From an uncultured Butyricimonas sp. (lineage in GTDB: Bacteria > Bacteroidota > Bacteroidia > Bacteroidales > Marinifilaceae): a stretch of 64,000 nucleotides of DNA. The notes under the pieces were generated by a model. That model was not told the origin of the DNA and did no database searches. It saw only the letters and a program-made list of their open reading frames with translations. A program made the position numbers and the translations under genes. How positions within the stretch are numbered: the stretch's first letter is position 1; every line of letters begins with the position of its first letter. Below are positions 1 through 8,970 of this stretch, piece after piece. The DNA lies in contig CALUHX010000002.1 of assembly GCA_944320555.1 (NCBI GenBank), positions 37,220-101,219 on the forward strand, in the 5' to 3' direction.

Positions 1-130
1 ATTGGAAATAAGACGTCGAATCTATCTTCCCCGTCGGCTTCACCAATTCCAATTTCAACGAAAACCGATCTTGAGTCAAGGACTTCGTCCCCAATCCCGC
101 AAACGCCAAAACAATCAATATCCATTTCAT
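1..130 (-). CDS. Secreted hypothetical protein, 3' end missing (window edge)
   Basis: The reading frame starts at the ATG at 130 and runs off the left edge, so only about 43 residues are visible. They begin MKWILIVLAF and continue through a signal peptide into a segment with the motif LVKPTGKIDSTSYFQ. The segment is almost identical in DNA and protein to the start of the next gene upstream (195-752), so this is a recent tandem duplicate. Function is unknown. The signal peptide suggests export to the periplasm or outer membrane. Confidence 0.75.
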   Translation of the reverse strand, partial: MKWILIVLAFAGLGTKSLTQDRFSLKLELVKPTGKIDSTSYFQ

Positions 131-194
131 ACTTCTCTTTTTTATGTTTAACTGGACATTGGACGGCTTCTTGTTGCCGTCCAATATCGCATTT

Positions 195-752
195 TCATTT
201 CTTCAACCTCTTCCGCAAAAGCGCAACCACCGCATCCGCATCCACTTCCACCCAATTCGACAGTAACGTCTCACCACTTACTGACGCAAGTTTCTCCATG
301 TTATCGTATTGGAACTCCTCCAACCGAATCCGAAAACTTTTTACCGTCTTGATATAATCCTCATCATACGGGAAAGCCCCGTTGCCTCGAGAATCGCAAA
401 ACATGGGCAGTATTGTCGTGATGCTCTCTCTCGCCCCCAACTTCTTCACCCATACCTCACTTCCGTCTTTCTCAAACCTAAAACCGTCAAACTCTGTACT
501 AATCTCCACACTCCCGTCCTCATAAACCACTTCCTGCCTAAAATAACATTTTTGAGTTAGCCTTTCAAGAAAATTTCCAGAATAAAGCAAAAATGCCGTA
601 TCGGTCAAATTCGTGAGCGTGCATTGAAAATAAGACGTCGAATCTATCTTCCCCGTCGGCTTCACCAACTCCAACTTTAAAGAAAATCTCTCTTGAGTCA
701 AGGACTTCGCCCCCAACCCCGCAAACGCCAAAATAATCAATATCCATTTCAT
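195..752 (-). CDS. Secreted hypothetical protein, tandem paralogue family C
   Basis: This encodes about 185 residues from the ATG at 752. A start seven codons further upstream is possible, but this one places the hydrophobic signal peptide (MKWILIILAFAGLGAKS) at the N-terminus. I do not recognise a characterised domain. The motif NPTG or KPTG followed by SYFQ, and the C-terminal pattern SNWxExD, are shared with 816-1550, and the N-terminal third is nearly identical to the partial gene at 1-130. The gene lies at the end of a same-strand run of secreted proteins downstream of the thioredoxin genes and may be co-transcribed with them. Function is unknown. Confidence 0.75.
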   Translation of the reverse strand: MKWILIILAFAGLGAKSLTQERFSLKLELVKPTGKIDSTSYFQCTLTNLTDTAFLLYSGNFLERLTQKCYFRQEVVYEDGSVEISTEFDGFRFEKDGSEVWVKKLGARESITTILPMFCDSRGNGAFPYDEDYIKTVKSFRIRLEEFQYDNMEKLASVSGETLLSNWVEVDADAVVALLRKRLKK

Positions 753-815
753 ACTTCTCTCTTTATAGTCCAAATAATGCGATATTCATAACAATCTCTC
801 AATTTGCATTTCATA

Positions 816-1550
816 CTACAACAACTTTTTAAAAGCCTCCCCGTCTATCTCCAACCAATTCGAGTGAAAATCATTTATTTTACCCTCGCTCTTTTTCTTG
901 GTCATATTCACATATCGCAATTTTCGTATGTTCAATCGCACCCTTTTTATCTTATCGATATACTCTTTCTTCTTTGGAATGACCCCATACATTCCATCAA
1001 GAAACAATTCGGACTTCACTTTACAAACTTCATGCGGTCCAACAATCTTCGATGCCCCGTCAAAATCAAAAGGAGGGAATCCCAAAACCTTTAACGTATC
1101 TATAGCCCCGTCTTTCATCTCCACTTCCACCTCCACCCATGAAAAATCAATAGCAAGAGCCAGCCCGCAAAATACCGCATACGTGGAATCCGTTTCATTC
1201 GTAACAGACAATTGAAAATAAGACCGTTCATCCAAACTTCCCGTAGGATTTATCAATTCAAACAACACCGAAAAAGGAAGGTTAGAACTTCCAACCACAC
1301 GACGAATCTGGCGTGCGTTACGGAAACGACCTTCCACCCTATGGCCCAACAACGTTAAACCATTCTGTTCATAAAATCCTTTTATTGTGTCTTGAAAGGC
1401 AAAAACACGTTGACAATCTGTCTCCTTATCAATATATCTCTCCTGCAAATCCGCAAAACGTCCCTCCTTGCCGCCAAACGTAGAATCCGCTTCCTGCCCA
1501 TAAGAACACATAAACAAAACGCATAATAATGCCACGAATAACTTTTTCAT
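816..1550 (-). CDS. Secreted hypothetical protein, longer member of paralogue family C
   Basis: This encodes 244 residues with an N-terminal signal peptide (MKKLFVALLCVLFMCSYG) ending at a likely signal peptidase I site. The C-terminal two thirds (about residues 90-244) resemble the 185-aa protein at 195-752: a PTG-containing strand, SYFQLSVTN, and a final SNWLEIDGEA block. The first 80 residues are extra and include a charged segment with two cysteines. No catalytic motif is visible. It sits 15 bases downstream of the 202-aa secreted protein gene on the same strand, so the two probably share a transcript. Function is unknown. Confidence 0.75.
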   Translation of the reverse strand: MKKLFVALLCVLFMCSYGQEADSTFGGKEGRFADLQERYIDKETDCQRVFAFQDTIKGFYEQNGLTLLGHRVEGRFRNARQIRRVVGSSNLPFSVLFELINPTGSLDERSYFQLSVTNETDSTYAVFCGLALAIDFSWVEVEVEMKDGAIDTLKVLGFPPFDFDGASKIVGPHEVCKVKSELFLDGMYGVIPKKKEYIDKIKRVRLNIRKLRYVNMTKKKSEGKINDFHSNWLEIDGEAFKKLL

Positions 1551-1565
1551 ACGCTTTACTCTATA

Positions 1566-2174
1566 TCATTTCTTTTTCTGCCACGATTTATTCAATTCAT
1601 AAAAAGCATGCAGCCAATCTTTTGCCACAGAATACTCTTGACTGATATTCAATGGATTGAAAAATATACTCCTATCGGGTATTTCCTCGCATTTCTCTTC
1701 GGGAACAAACGAAGGAAGCGAAAAAAATTGTACCACTTTATCATATTCCCTCTCCACCCCCAAACGACGAGCTTCCGTCCTCGACAAATCCAAATAAGTT
1801 TTATGCCCATCTCGTTTCACTTTTGCCAAAACTACATTCATCCTCACCGAATTTTTCTCCACCAAATCCAGCATTCGAAACCTCAATTCTTCCGGCATTT
1901 TTGCAATGTAATGATTCAACAATCGGATAAATTCACGAACATATTCAATACATTCTTGCGGACAATTTTTTACTTCATTCGGAAAAACAAGCGAATCATT
2001 CTCCACTCGGGGCTGCAATTCTTCCGCATATCGTATTCTCTGTTTTATTTCTTTCAAAGAAAGTTTTTCACCATCGTGAACAACAAACAATTTTACCGGA
2101 TCCACCGTTGTGCTTGCCTGCAGAATAATCTGAAAACAACTCAACAACACGAAAATAATAATAGTCTTTTTCAT
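1566..2174 (-). CDS. Secreted hypothetical protein with CPxxC motif (paralogue family B)
   Basis: This encodes 202 residues with a signal peptide (MKKTIIIFVLLSCFQIILQAS). A paralogue lies at 3078-3779. Both share a VKLFV or VELFV strand, a C-P-x-x-C pair (NCPQEC here, near residue 72), and a conserved RLGVEREYD block near residue 137. The start codon overlaps the stop of the upstream lipoprotein gene by four bases (2171-2174), so the two are translationally coupled. The second copy of the pair is arranged the same way. The conserved cysteine pair in a gene cluster with two thioredoxin-fold proteins suggests a redox-handled exported protein. That is inference only. Confidence 0.78.
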   Translation of the reverse strand: MKKTIIIFVLLSCFQIILQASTTVDPVKLFVVHDGEKLSLKEIKQRIRYAEELQPRVENDSLVFPNEVKNCPQECIEYVREFIRLLNHYIAKMPEELRFRMLDLVEKNSVRMNVVLAKVKRDGHKTYLDLSRTEARRLGVEREYDKVVQFFSLPSFVPEEKCEEIPDRSIFFNPLNISQEYSVAKDWLHAFYELNKSWQKKK

Positions 2175-3046
2175 AACACATCATCATCATATCCAGGAAT
2201 AACGTCACATTCTATTGTTTTATAAACTTTATCCAAGATCAAATCTGACCCAATTATACCTTCAATCTCTATGGAACTTTTTATACGCCCATTAACATGT
2301 AATTCCAAAGTCTTTCCCTCATCTATAATACGCCCCATTGTTGAACGTTCTTCCCATGACAACAGTCCAGAAAAACCATAGTGATCAATATTCACATTCA
2401 ACGATTGTATGTCTACTGCCACATCTTCGTCTGAATCATACAAATACCCTGTCGACACATCAACATAAACTCGAAAAATCACATAGTTTTTTTGATACAC
2501 TCTATTCGTTTGACTTGCAAATTCATATTCATCGAATTCTCCACTTCCACCCCCTTCATTATCTCCTCCATCCCATCCATCATCGCCATCTTCACCATCC
2601 CATCCATCTCCTTCTGATTCTGCATTAAGAACCTTCAACCGAGGAACATTCATATCTATCAAATTCTCTTCTATTGAATAATTCAATTGTTCTTCTGGAA
2701 TGCTCAATAACACATCAATTGTCCTTTGATTAGTATTTTCATTTCTCAATGACATCCTTTCTTTTCCTTTTAAAGACAGGGGATAATACGTCATCTCATA
2801 TTTTCTACTTAATTGACATACCAATGCATACCCTTCCTCTGACAAAGAATCTTTTACCCATTGTGGAATAACACCTTTAGGGTAAACCACTCCTTTTTCT
2901 ACACTGTTCTTTACACTCCGACTCAATGCGGAAAATACGATATCTTCATTATCAACAAACTCGCTCAAATTACTCTGACAAGAAAACGACATCAAAGCAA
3001 TAAAAACACTCACACTCAAAAAAATTCTTTTCAAATACTTTCTCAT
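2171..3046 (-). CDS. Lipoprotein with acidic Gly/Asp linker (paralogue family A)
   Basis: This encodes 291 residues. The N-terminus is a type II signal peptide with a lipobox ending ALMSFSC (Cys about residue 23), so it should be an outer-membrane or periplasmic lipoprotein. An acidic, glycine-rich low-complexity linker (about residues 145-170, repeated DGWDG units) separates an N-terminal region with YPKGVIPQWV from a C-terminal beta-rich region (VYVDVSTGYLYD, VIPGYDDD). A frameshifted paralogue lies at 3779-4631. It overlaps the downstream family B gene by four bases. I do not recognise a known family. The arrangement suggests that the A and B proteins act as a pair. Confidence 0.78.
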   Translation of the reverse strand: MRKYLKRIFLSVSVFIALMSFSCQSNLSEFVDNEDIVFSALSRSVKNSVEKGVVYPKGVIPQWVKDSLSEEGYALVCQLSRKYEMTYYPLSLKGKERMSLRNENTNQRTIDVLLSIPEEQLNYSIEENLIDMNVPRLKVLNAESEGDGWDGEDGDDGWDGGDNEGGGSGEFDEYEFASQTNRVYQKNYVIFRVYVDVSTGYLYDSDEDVAVDIQSLNVNIDHYGFSGLLSWEERSTMGRIIDEGKTLELHVNGRIKSSIEIEGIIGSDLILDKVYKTIECDVIPGYDDDVL

Positions 3047-3077
3047 GATTCCAATAGTTTAAAAATTAATCATTTAC

Positions 3078-3779
3078 TCATTTACACCTACAATTTTCAT
3101 ACTTCGCATTCAACTCTTGAAACGCCTGCTTGATGTCCGCAAAACCAGCATCCAGCTCCTCATTCAAACTGCGCAAGTCAACAAATACGCTCGTGTCGTC
3201 TTGCGGTTGCTGAAGAAACTCATACTTGGCTCCGTCCTTTCGCCAATGAGGATACTCAAACAACAAGGTCGAGTCCGTTTCTGTTTTGGCGGACGCATAC
3301 AAGAACCCTTTGCTTTCAAAATTCTCCAACACCTCATCGTACTCCCTTTCCACGCCCAACCGCTTTGCGTCAGCCTCGGTCAGCGTCAACCACAGCGAAT
3401 ACTCATGGAGCCTCACATAAGATTTGATCACGTTCTCCTTCACCGAATTGCGCCGAACTTTGTCCAACAGCACCCGCCTAAAGCAAGGGGACAACCCCGA
3501 AACATGACGGTTCATCATTTCAACGAAATCCTCCACATAACGGACACAAACCGCCGGACAACCTCCCGTGTCCGCCGGGACGGCAAGCGAATCCCCTTGA
3601 ACAATCGGCTGCAATCTTTCCGCAAGTTTAATCCTTTCTCTTTGTTGTTCCAACACAAATATTTGAGATGTATCCTTTATCACAAATAACTCTACCGGTT
3701 CCACATTATTATTTGAAACAGCAACTAATGATACAAATAATCCTATCTTAAAAAATAACCATGCCATAAACAAAACCAT
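3078..3779 (-). CDS. Secreted hypothetical protein with CPxxC motif (paralogue family B)
   Basis: This encodes about 233 residues. I chose the ATG at 3779 rather than an upstream TTG because it forms a TAATG junction with the stop codon of the upstream lipoprotein gene, matching the coupling seen in the other A/B pair. The N-terminus is hydrophobic (MAWLFFKIGLFVSLVAVS), consistent with a signal peptide. The VELFV strand, the CPAVC cysteine pair and RLGVEREYD are shared with 1566-2174. The C-terminal 60 residues are longer and probably helical. Function is unknown, and redox-related processing is only an inference from context. Confidence 0.76.
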   Translation of the reverse strand: MVLFMAWLFFKIGLFVSLVAVSNNNVEPVELFVIKDTSQIFVLEQQRERIKLAERLQPIVQGDSLAVPADTGGCPAVCVRYVEDFVEMMNRHVSGLSPCFRRVLLDKVRRNSVKENVIKSYVRLHEYSLWLTLTEADAKRLGVEREYDEVLENFESKGFLYASAKTETDSTLLFEYPHWRKDGAKYEFLQQPQDDTSVFVDLRSLNEELDAGFADIKQAFQELNAKYENCRCK

Positions 3780-4631
3780 TAAAACCAATCATCATTATAT
3801 CCTGGTATAACTTCAAAAGAACGAGTATTGTAAATACTTTTCATTGTGAAATCCAAACCCACAAGCCCTTCAAATACAATCCGGCCTTTAATTCTACCAT
3901 TTATATGATATTGAAGTTTCTTGCCGTCTTCAATGAGCAAAACCCCTCCTGCTCTATGTTCCCAATAAACACCCCAATAAAAACCTGAATAATCCAAATT
4001 CACATTCAACGGCCCGATCACATCCACCGCAACATCCTTTTCTTTATCATACAAATATGCCACACTCACATCAACATAGACTTTCCCCATCAATATCCCC
4101 CCAAGTTGCAAAAGTATTTGTCTGACTTTCCATTGTAATATCATCATTTTCCCCAGCACCTCCACCTCCCACATTTCCTTCCCCAAAATCCTCCCCTTCT
4201 CCTATTCCTTCTCCTTCATCTCCTCCATCACCACCTCCTTCTGATGAACTCTTGATTCTTGCAATCTGAGAATCCGCTAAAAAGTATTCAACACTATCTT
4301 CTTTACTCAGAACATATTCAGATGAATCCACCACATTCAAACCTTGTGTGTTTCTCTTAGACACACGATAATACCGAATTTCAAACTCTGCACTAAGCTC
4401 TTTAATTTTTTCTATACTCTCTTCAGACAATATGTTTAGAACCCAATCAGGGATAACCCCCTTTGGATAAATGGTGCTTTCATCCTCATCACTTTCCATA
4501 CTCCTACTGGAGGCCTCAAACATTACATCTTTTTCTTCTACAAACTCGTCCAAATCACTTTGGCATGAAAATGACACCAATGCAATAAGAACATTGACAC
4601 AAAAAAACAATCTTTTCAAAAACATTTTCAT
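3779..4631 (-). pseudogene. Lipoprotein paralogue A interrupted by a one-base frameshift in a G6 tract
   Basis: The 5' part (from ATG 4631) encodes a lipoprotein signal (ALVSFSC lipobox), YPKGVIPDWV and a Gly/Glu-rich linker, as in the paralogue at 2171-3046. It then reads into a stop at 4071. The rest of the paralogue (KVYVDVSVAYLYD to VIPGYNDDWF) continues in another frame to 3779. The frame change maps to the six-C run at 4097-4102 (G6 on the coding strand). Reading it as G5 restores a 283-aa protein that aligns with the paralogue without a gap. It could be a true pseudogene, a phase-variable tract, transcriptional slippage, or an assembly error. Confidence 0.8.
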
Positions 4632-4675
4632 GGTTTTCTAATTTTTTAAACAACAACTTATTATCAAATAATCAA

Positions 4676-5197
4676 TTATACTCTCACATTCTTGTGTTTT
4701 CGTAACGATTTGTCCAATATCTTCCGAAATTTCGGGTCGGAGGGCAGGGGCAGGCGGAGATCGGCGATGCGGCCTTTCGGGTCTATCAGGATGAGGCGGG
4801 GAATGGTGTAAATCTCGAATGCCGTCATGAAGGCGTTATTGCCCGCGATCCACCACTGGTGGCCCTCTGCGCCCATGAAGCCCATCTCGTTGCGCCAGCG
4901 AATCTCTTGGCTATCGCACGAAAGGCTCACGAACTCCACGCCCCGCTCCTTGTACTCCCGGGCCAGGGCCTTCAGCATCGGGTACTCCTTTTTGCACGGG
5001 TAGCACCACGACGCCCACACGTCGACCACCACATACCGCCCCCGGAACTGCCGCAGCGTCACCTCGCTGCTGTCCCGGGACTGAAAAACATAGTCCGGGC
5101 ACTTGTCGCCCTTCCGCAATTTCACCGTGTCCGCCTTCTCCCCGCCCATGCCGAGCAGCGGCAGACTCAAAACCAATGCCAATAACAACTGTCTCAT
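4676..5197 (-). CDS. TlpA-like thiol-disulfide oxidoreductase
   Basis: This encodes 173 residues: a signal peptide (MRQLLLALVLSLPLLG), then an AhpC/TSA-TlpA type thioredoxin fold with the active-site motif WCYPC at about residues 63-67 (context VVVDVWASWCYPCKKEYPML). The cis-Pro region is TIPRLILIDPKG. Proteins of this kind reduce or isomerise disulfides in the periplasm. The N-terminal RKGDKCPDYVFQ segment is the usual TlpA start. It lies about 135 bases downstream of a second thioredoxin-fold gene on the same strand, and upstream of the lipoprotein and secreted gene pairs, whose CPxxC motifs are possible substrates. Confidence 0.88.
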   Translation of the reverse strand: MRQLLLALVLSLPLLGMGGEKADTVKLRKGDKCPDYVFQSRDSSEVTLRQFRGRYVVVDVWASWCYPCKKEYPMLKALAREYKERGVEFVSLSCDSQEIRWRNEMGFMGAEGHQWWIAGNNAFMTAFEIYTIPRLILIDPKGRIADLRLPLPSDPKFRKILDKSLRKHKNVRV

Positions 5198-5332
5198 CTA
5201 TCGTTTGTTTTTATTTATCATTCAACCTGTTCTCTCCCAAAAACTAAAATGTGTCCGGGGACGGGACGTCCCCCCTCTCCCCGGACACGCACTGAACACC
5301 AATCGACCGGCTCGAAAGCACGCACCTTTCGC

Positions 5333-6415
5333 TCACAGTTTCGGTATCTCGCTCTCGGCGAAGTTCTTCAGCCCGTCCTTCAGCGTCACGTTCTCCACTC
5401 GCTCCGACAACTTCAGGCTCAACTCCGTCAACGCCTCCTTCTGCTCCGCCGTCCACTTCCCCTTCAGGGCGTAGAGGGGCGTGAAGTATAGATAGGCGAT
5501 TTTCTTCTCGTCCAAATCGGGAAACATCTTCATAAAAGCGTCGAACGCCATGTCCGCGTCACCCCGCTTCACGCCAAGGGCAAGAGCCACGCACTCCTTC
5601 AAATAGTCATCGCCGGGCAACTGAGCCGCGTCAATCGCTTGCCCCAACGCCTCCACGTCGGCGGCGGTCGCCGTCTTGTTCCGTCCCCGGATGATGTCCT
5701 CTATCCTCGTCTCATAGATTCCATAAGCCTTGCGATCCACCGCCGCCGGACCATTCCCCTTCCGGAAAGCGTCGAGGTGGGCGAGGAAATACTCCTCGTT
5801 CTCCGACCCCGCGGGCGAGAGGGTCGGACTCTCGTAAATGAACCAATAGGAGCTGAAGGCCTTCTGACTGTCGTTCAACGAAGGCATTAATTCAGCCATG
5901 ACCCTGTTGGCCTGTTCCGTCTTGCCTGCCGCGTCCAAGGCTTGCAAGTAGGCCACCATAAAGCTCCCCATGCGGTTACCGGCGGCATACATGGAATCCA
6001 ACCGCTCGGTGGGATTCTCTCCCGCCGCCATTTTCATCTTGTAAACGAACTCTCTTGGGCTTTGCGAAGCACCCACCACCCGGTTCTTCAGCGTCCCGTC
6101 CGGGTTCACCACCAGAAACGTCGGGAACGCATCCACCCCGTACTCCTTTGCCAGCTCCGGACCCTCGCCCTTCTCCATGTCGATTTGCAGGCACACGAAA
6201 CGGGCGTTCAAATAGTCGCCCACCTCCGGCAGCGGCAGTATCCGCTCCGCCATCAGCTTGCACGGGCCGCACCACGTCGTGTAGCAGTCCACGAACACCA
6301 ACTTGTTCTCCGCCTTGGCCGCAGCCAACGCCTCGTCAAAACTCAATTTCTGAAACTCCGTCTGGGCCAACGCCGGGAGTTGCAACAACATACAAATCAA
6401 AATTAATAGTCTCAT
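5333..6415 (-). CDS. Periplasmic thioredoxin-fold protein with long C-terminal helical domain
   Basis: This encodes 360 residues. A signal peptide (MRLLILICMLLQLPALAQ) is followed by a thioredoxin domain with the classic WCGPC motif at about residues 48-52 and the cis-Pro motif DAFPTFLVV. The last 210 residues are a helical, TPR-like domain without known catalytic motifs. The protein at 29593-30813 has the same architecture and lies in the second SusCD locus. The start is the ATG preceding the signal peptide. It follows the SusC/SusD/DUF4843 genes after a 480-base spacer and is probably expressed with TlpA. A role in reducing disulfides of imported or surface proteins is inferred. Confidence 0.87.
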   Translation of the reverse strand: MRLLILICMLLQLPALAQTEFQKLSFDEALAAAKAENKLVFVDCYTTWCGPCKLMAERILPLPEVGDYLNARFVCLQIDMEKGEGPELAKEYGVDAFPTFLVVNPDGTLKNRVVGASQSPREFVYKMKMAAGENPTERLDSMYAAGNRMGSFMVAYLQALDAAGKTEQANRVMAELMPSLNDSQKAFSSYWFIYESPTLSPAGSENEEYFLAHLDAFRKGNGPAAVDRKAYGIYETRIEDIIRGRNKTATAADVEALGQAIDAAQLPGDDYLKECVALALGVKRGDADMAFDAFMKMFPDLDEKKIAYLYFTPLYALKGKWTAEQKEALTELSLKLSERVENVTLKDGLKNFAESEIPKL

Positions 6416-6485
6416 CTTTTTCTGTTTTTTATTTATTAATACTTCTGTTTGTCAAAAAGCGGTGTCCAAGTCGCCCGTCCGCCCC

Positions 6486-6842
6486 CGTTTAGGGTATGTT
6501 CATATAGTGTTAATGGTGTGGTCCGTGTATATCTTTGCTCCACTTTCGCGTCACAGTCGTTTCACAGCCGCTCAATCGGGCGACTTTATCGCGGCTGTAA
6601 CGCAAACGTGCATCGACTGTATACCCTAAGCACACCCAAAACACACCATGCACACGCCCTAAACGCACCTGCACCTCGCCCCCGCCGTACTCCTACAAGA
6701 AGTTTCATACGCTCCCTCCGGGGTACTCCATCTATCTTAGAGAGAGAGTTAATGAACACAATGTAAAGATTTGAACACCAATGTTCATTAACTCCTCCCC
6801 TAAGGTAGGGGAGGTGGACGCGAAGCGGACGGAGGAGTATGA
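6486..6842. repeat. Intergenic repeat region with inverted repeats (gap 6416-6895)
   Basis: No gene is visible between 6416 and 6895. A CGTTTAGGG at 6486-6494 has an exact inverted partner at 6657-6665, and TTAGGGTAT at 6489-6497 pairs with 6621-6629. An inner 8-bp stem pairs 6564-6571 with 6591-6598. A separate perfect 11-bp inverted repeat (GTTAATGAACA) joins 6748-6758 to 6782-6792. The stretch 6793-6842 ends GGAGGAGTATGAAT, and a similar tail (GGAGGAGTATGATTAA) ends the element at 18024-18188. It is best read as decayed MITE-like or REP-like sequence. Confidence 0.45.
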
Positions 6843-6895
6843 ATCACCTCCCATTCCGACACAGCCCCATTCCTCCAACTTTTCAAAACTCGCTC

Positions 6896-7459
6896 TTATT
6901 CCGCAAGTTGCCTCATTCTCAACTCCGCCCGATAGAAACGGGAGTCGAAAACGGAAACCTCCGGAGTGGAAACAATCTCGAAAAACAGGTAGAAACGCTG
7001 ATACGTTCCCGCCGTTTCCGGATCATACGTCGCTATAATGGGCACATACACACTTGAAGAATCCGGATGTATCACACAATATTGCTGCATCTCCGGGTCA
7101 TCGAACGCTACAAAATTTACCCCCTCCACCGCCACAAAGGTCGAGTCATTAATATAACCAACGCTATCGGTGTGAGAAAGAGTACTTTGTCGCAATGAGA
7201 ATGTCTGTTCCTCTGTACGTTGCTGCCCATAAACCATAATCCGAAACCAAAGCGTGTCCCGTTGTTTCGTGGAAGAAACGTATGTCATAGAATCCCGACC
7301 GTCAATTCCCTCTCCAAAATAGGGATTGGAATCGTAAGGCCCCACTTGGTCATAATAAAAATTCACGCCAATGCCACCCCTATAAAAACCGGGCTTCTCA
7401 TACGTACACGCAGACCATAAACCAATGCTGCATACAATCGCAATAATTATCTTTTTCAT
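6896..7459 (-). CDS. DUF4843-type SusCD-associated lipoprotein
   Basis: This encodes 187 residues with a lipoprotein signal peptide (lipobox LWSAC, Cys about 18). The pattern after the lipobox (short linker, then beta-rich sequence with DSMTYVSSTKQRDTLWFRIMVYG, and a C-terminal YQRFYLFFEI) matches my recollection of DUF4843 proteins, which commonly follow SusC and SusD genes in Bacteroidetes. It would be a surface or periplasmic lipoprotein that accompanies the outer-membrane importer, possibly a ligand-binding accessory. It sits 21 bases after the SusD gene and ends the compact SusC-SusD-DUF4843 unit. The family assignment is from memory of the pattern. Confidence 0.7.
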   Translation of the reverse strand: MKKIIIAIVCSIGLWSACTYEKPGFYRGGIGVNFYYDQVGPYDSNPYFGEGIDGRDSMTYVSSTKQRDTLWFRIMVYGQQRTEEQTFSLRQSTLSHTDSVGYINDSTFVAVEGVNFVAFDDPEMQQYCVIHPDSSSVYVPIIATYDPETAGTYQRFYLFFEIVSTPEVSVFDSRFYRAELRMRQLAE

Positions 7460-7480
7460 TTTTTCCGTATTTACATTTCA

Positions 7481-8959
7481 TTATCTATATATCGTATATT
7501 CCGCATCAGGAAGTGCCACAATATATTGCTCTGCGGAGCAAGAAGTCGTTGCCCCAATCATATCACTCACATTATTTCGTTTATATGTATAATAGTTTTG
7601 CCCTTCGCCCGCATATTCCCGCAAACTTTCCAACATCACTCGTTCTTGGCGATCGCTTTCCGTCAATGGAACATATTCCAAACCGCGAGCTTCACAATAT
7701 TCCTGATATGCTTCGTTAGCCTCTGCCAATGGAGCACATTCCATAATGATAAAATACATTTCCGGCAAACGAATAATCGGGAAATTGTGCGGAGCACTTT
7801 CATCCGTGGTAAAATCATCATAACGGGCAAGAGTGAATGCGGAATACTGATACACATAATTCCCTTCGTCATCTGTGACCCAAGACCCTCCAGCCGATTT
7901 CCAAAAATGGGAATAACGTATATCCGAAGTAAAATTCTCCCCATACAATTCTTCTATAAAACCAGGCCTACTCTGATAAGTATAATATGGATATGCCCAA
8001 GGAGAATCAGTTTGTGTAGCAGATGTATAATCTTCATTTTTTATTCCGAATATATGCTCCGTATAGTGAGTCCGGTCTGTAACCGTATAATCAGTAACGC
8101 TCATATCGGGAGTAGTAAAATTAACTTTTGGAGAACCATCGCTATTCGTCGCATCTTTAACCAAACGAGCATAAGTCAAAGCCCGCTCATTGTCGCCCCG
8201 CCACAAGGCAGCGCGAGCTTGCAATGCCAACACAGCGTAATAGTTACAACGACTTCTCCGATATCGATACGCCCACTCATTTGAAGAAGATTCCGTTTCA
8301 GCAAAAGTCAACGTCAATATGGGGTCCGCATTTTCCAAAAACATCTCGGCACTATCCAAATCTGCCTGCAAATAATCCATGTATTGGTCAAATGTGTGAT
8401 ATTCATATTCATCGACATCATTTTCCCGCACATAAGGAACATACCTTGTTCCCGCATCTGCCGCAGAGGGAACCGGTCCCCATATACGCAACACATCCAA
8501 ATGGCAGCATGCCCGCAAGGCATAAGCTTCGCCCCGCACAAGCTTGTAAATATCTGGAGACAAATTATCACGATAATTAACCATATTATTCAGCAAAGAA
8601 TTCAAATTGGCTATCACATTATACAAATTCGTAAAGCACAATTCATTCACATAATCTTGGGATTCCGACTGTCCATACATATGAATTGCCCAATAATAAC
8701 CATCTGACATTGAAAGCGGATCCCAATAATAAGTATTCGCCATGCATTCAAGAAAACCAGCTCCTCCCAAATAACTTGGCGGAGAATAAGAGCCTCGCAT
8801 TGTATAATATGCGCCATTCAACCCTTGTGTGATCCCATCATCTGTCGCAAACAAAGTTTCCGCCGCCATGGTTGTTTCCGGTTGAATCGTCAACCAATCA
8901 TCACAAGCACTAAATAATAGTACTACGCTCAAACATAACAAATATAACTTTTTCTTCAT
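7481..8959 (-). CDS. SusD/RagB-type nutrient-binding outer-membrane lipoprotein
   Basis: This encodes 492 residues from ATG 8959. An upstream in-frame ATG at 8983 would bury the signal peptide. The lipobox LLFSAC is followed by DDWLTIQPETTM, a typical SusD start. The helical TPR-rich N-terminal half includes RGEAYALRACCHLDVLRIWG, the conserved SusD signature. SusD proteins cap the SusC barrel and bind substrate at the cell surface. Its end lies 21 bases before the DUF4843 gene, and its start is 11 bases after the SusC stop. Substrate cannot be predicted. No carbohydrate-active enzyme is nearby, and thioredoxin-fold proteins are. Confidence 0.93.
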   Translation of the reverse strand: MKKKLYLLCLSVVLLFSACDDWLTIQPETTMAAETLFATDDGITQGLNGAYYTMRGSYSPPSYLGGAGFLECMANTYYWDPLSMSDGYYWAIHMYGQSESQDYVNELCFTNLYNVIANLNSLLNNMVNYRDNLSPDIYKLVRGEAYALRACCHLDVLRIWGPVPSAADAGTRYVPYVRENDVDEYEYHTFDQYMDYLQADLDSAEMFLENADPILTLTFAETESSSNEWAYRYRRSRCNYYAVLALQARAALWRGDNERALTYARLVKDATNSDGSPKVNFTTPDMSVTDYTVTDRTHYTEHIFGIKNEDYTSATQTDSPWAYPYYTYQSRPGFIEELYGENFTSDIRYSHFWKSAGGSWVTDDEGNYVYQYSAFTLARYDDFTTDESAPHNFPIIRLPEMYFIIMECAPLAEANEAYQEYCEARGLEYVPLTESDRQERVMLESLREYAGEGQNYYTYKRNNVSDMIGATTSCSAEQYIVALPDAEYTIYR

Positions 8960-8970
8960 ATCGCTCAAAC

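Noticed and set aside
6748..6792. 11-bp inverted repeat as transposon ends
   Set aside because: Only 23 bases lie between the arms, so it is a hairpin or regulator site rather than a mobile element.
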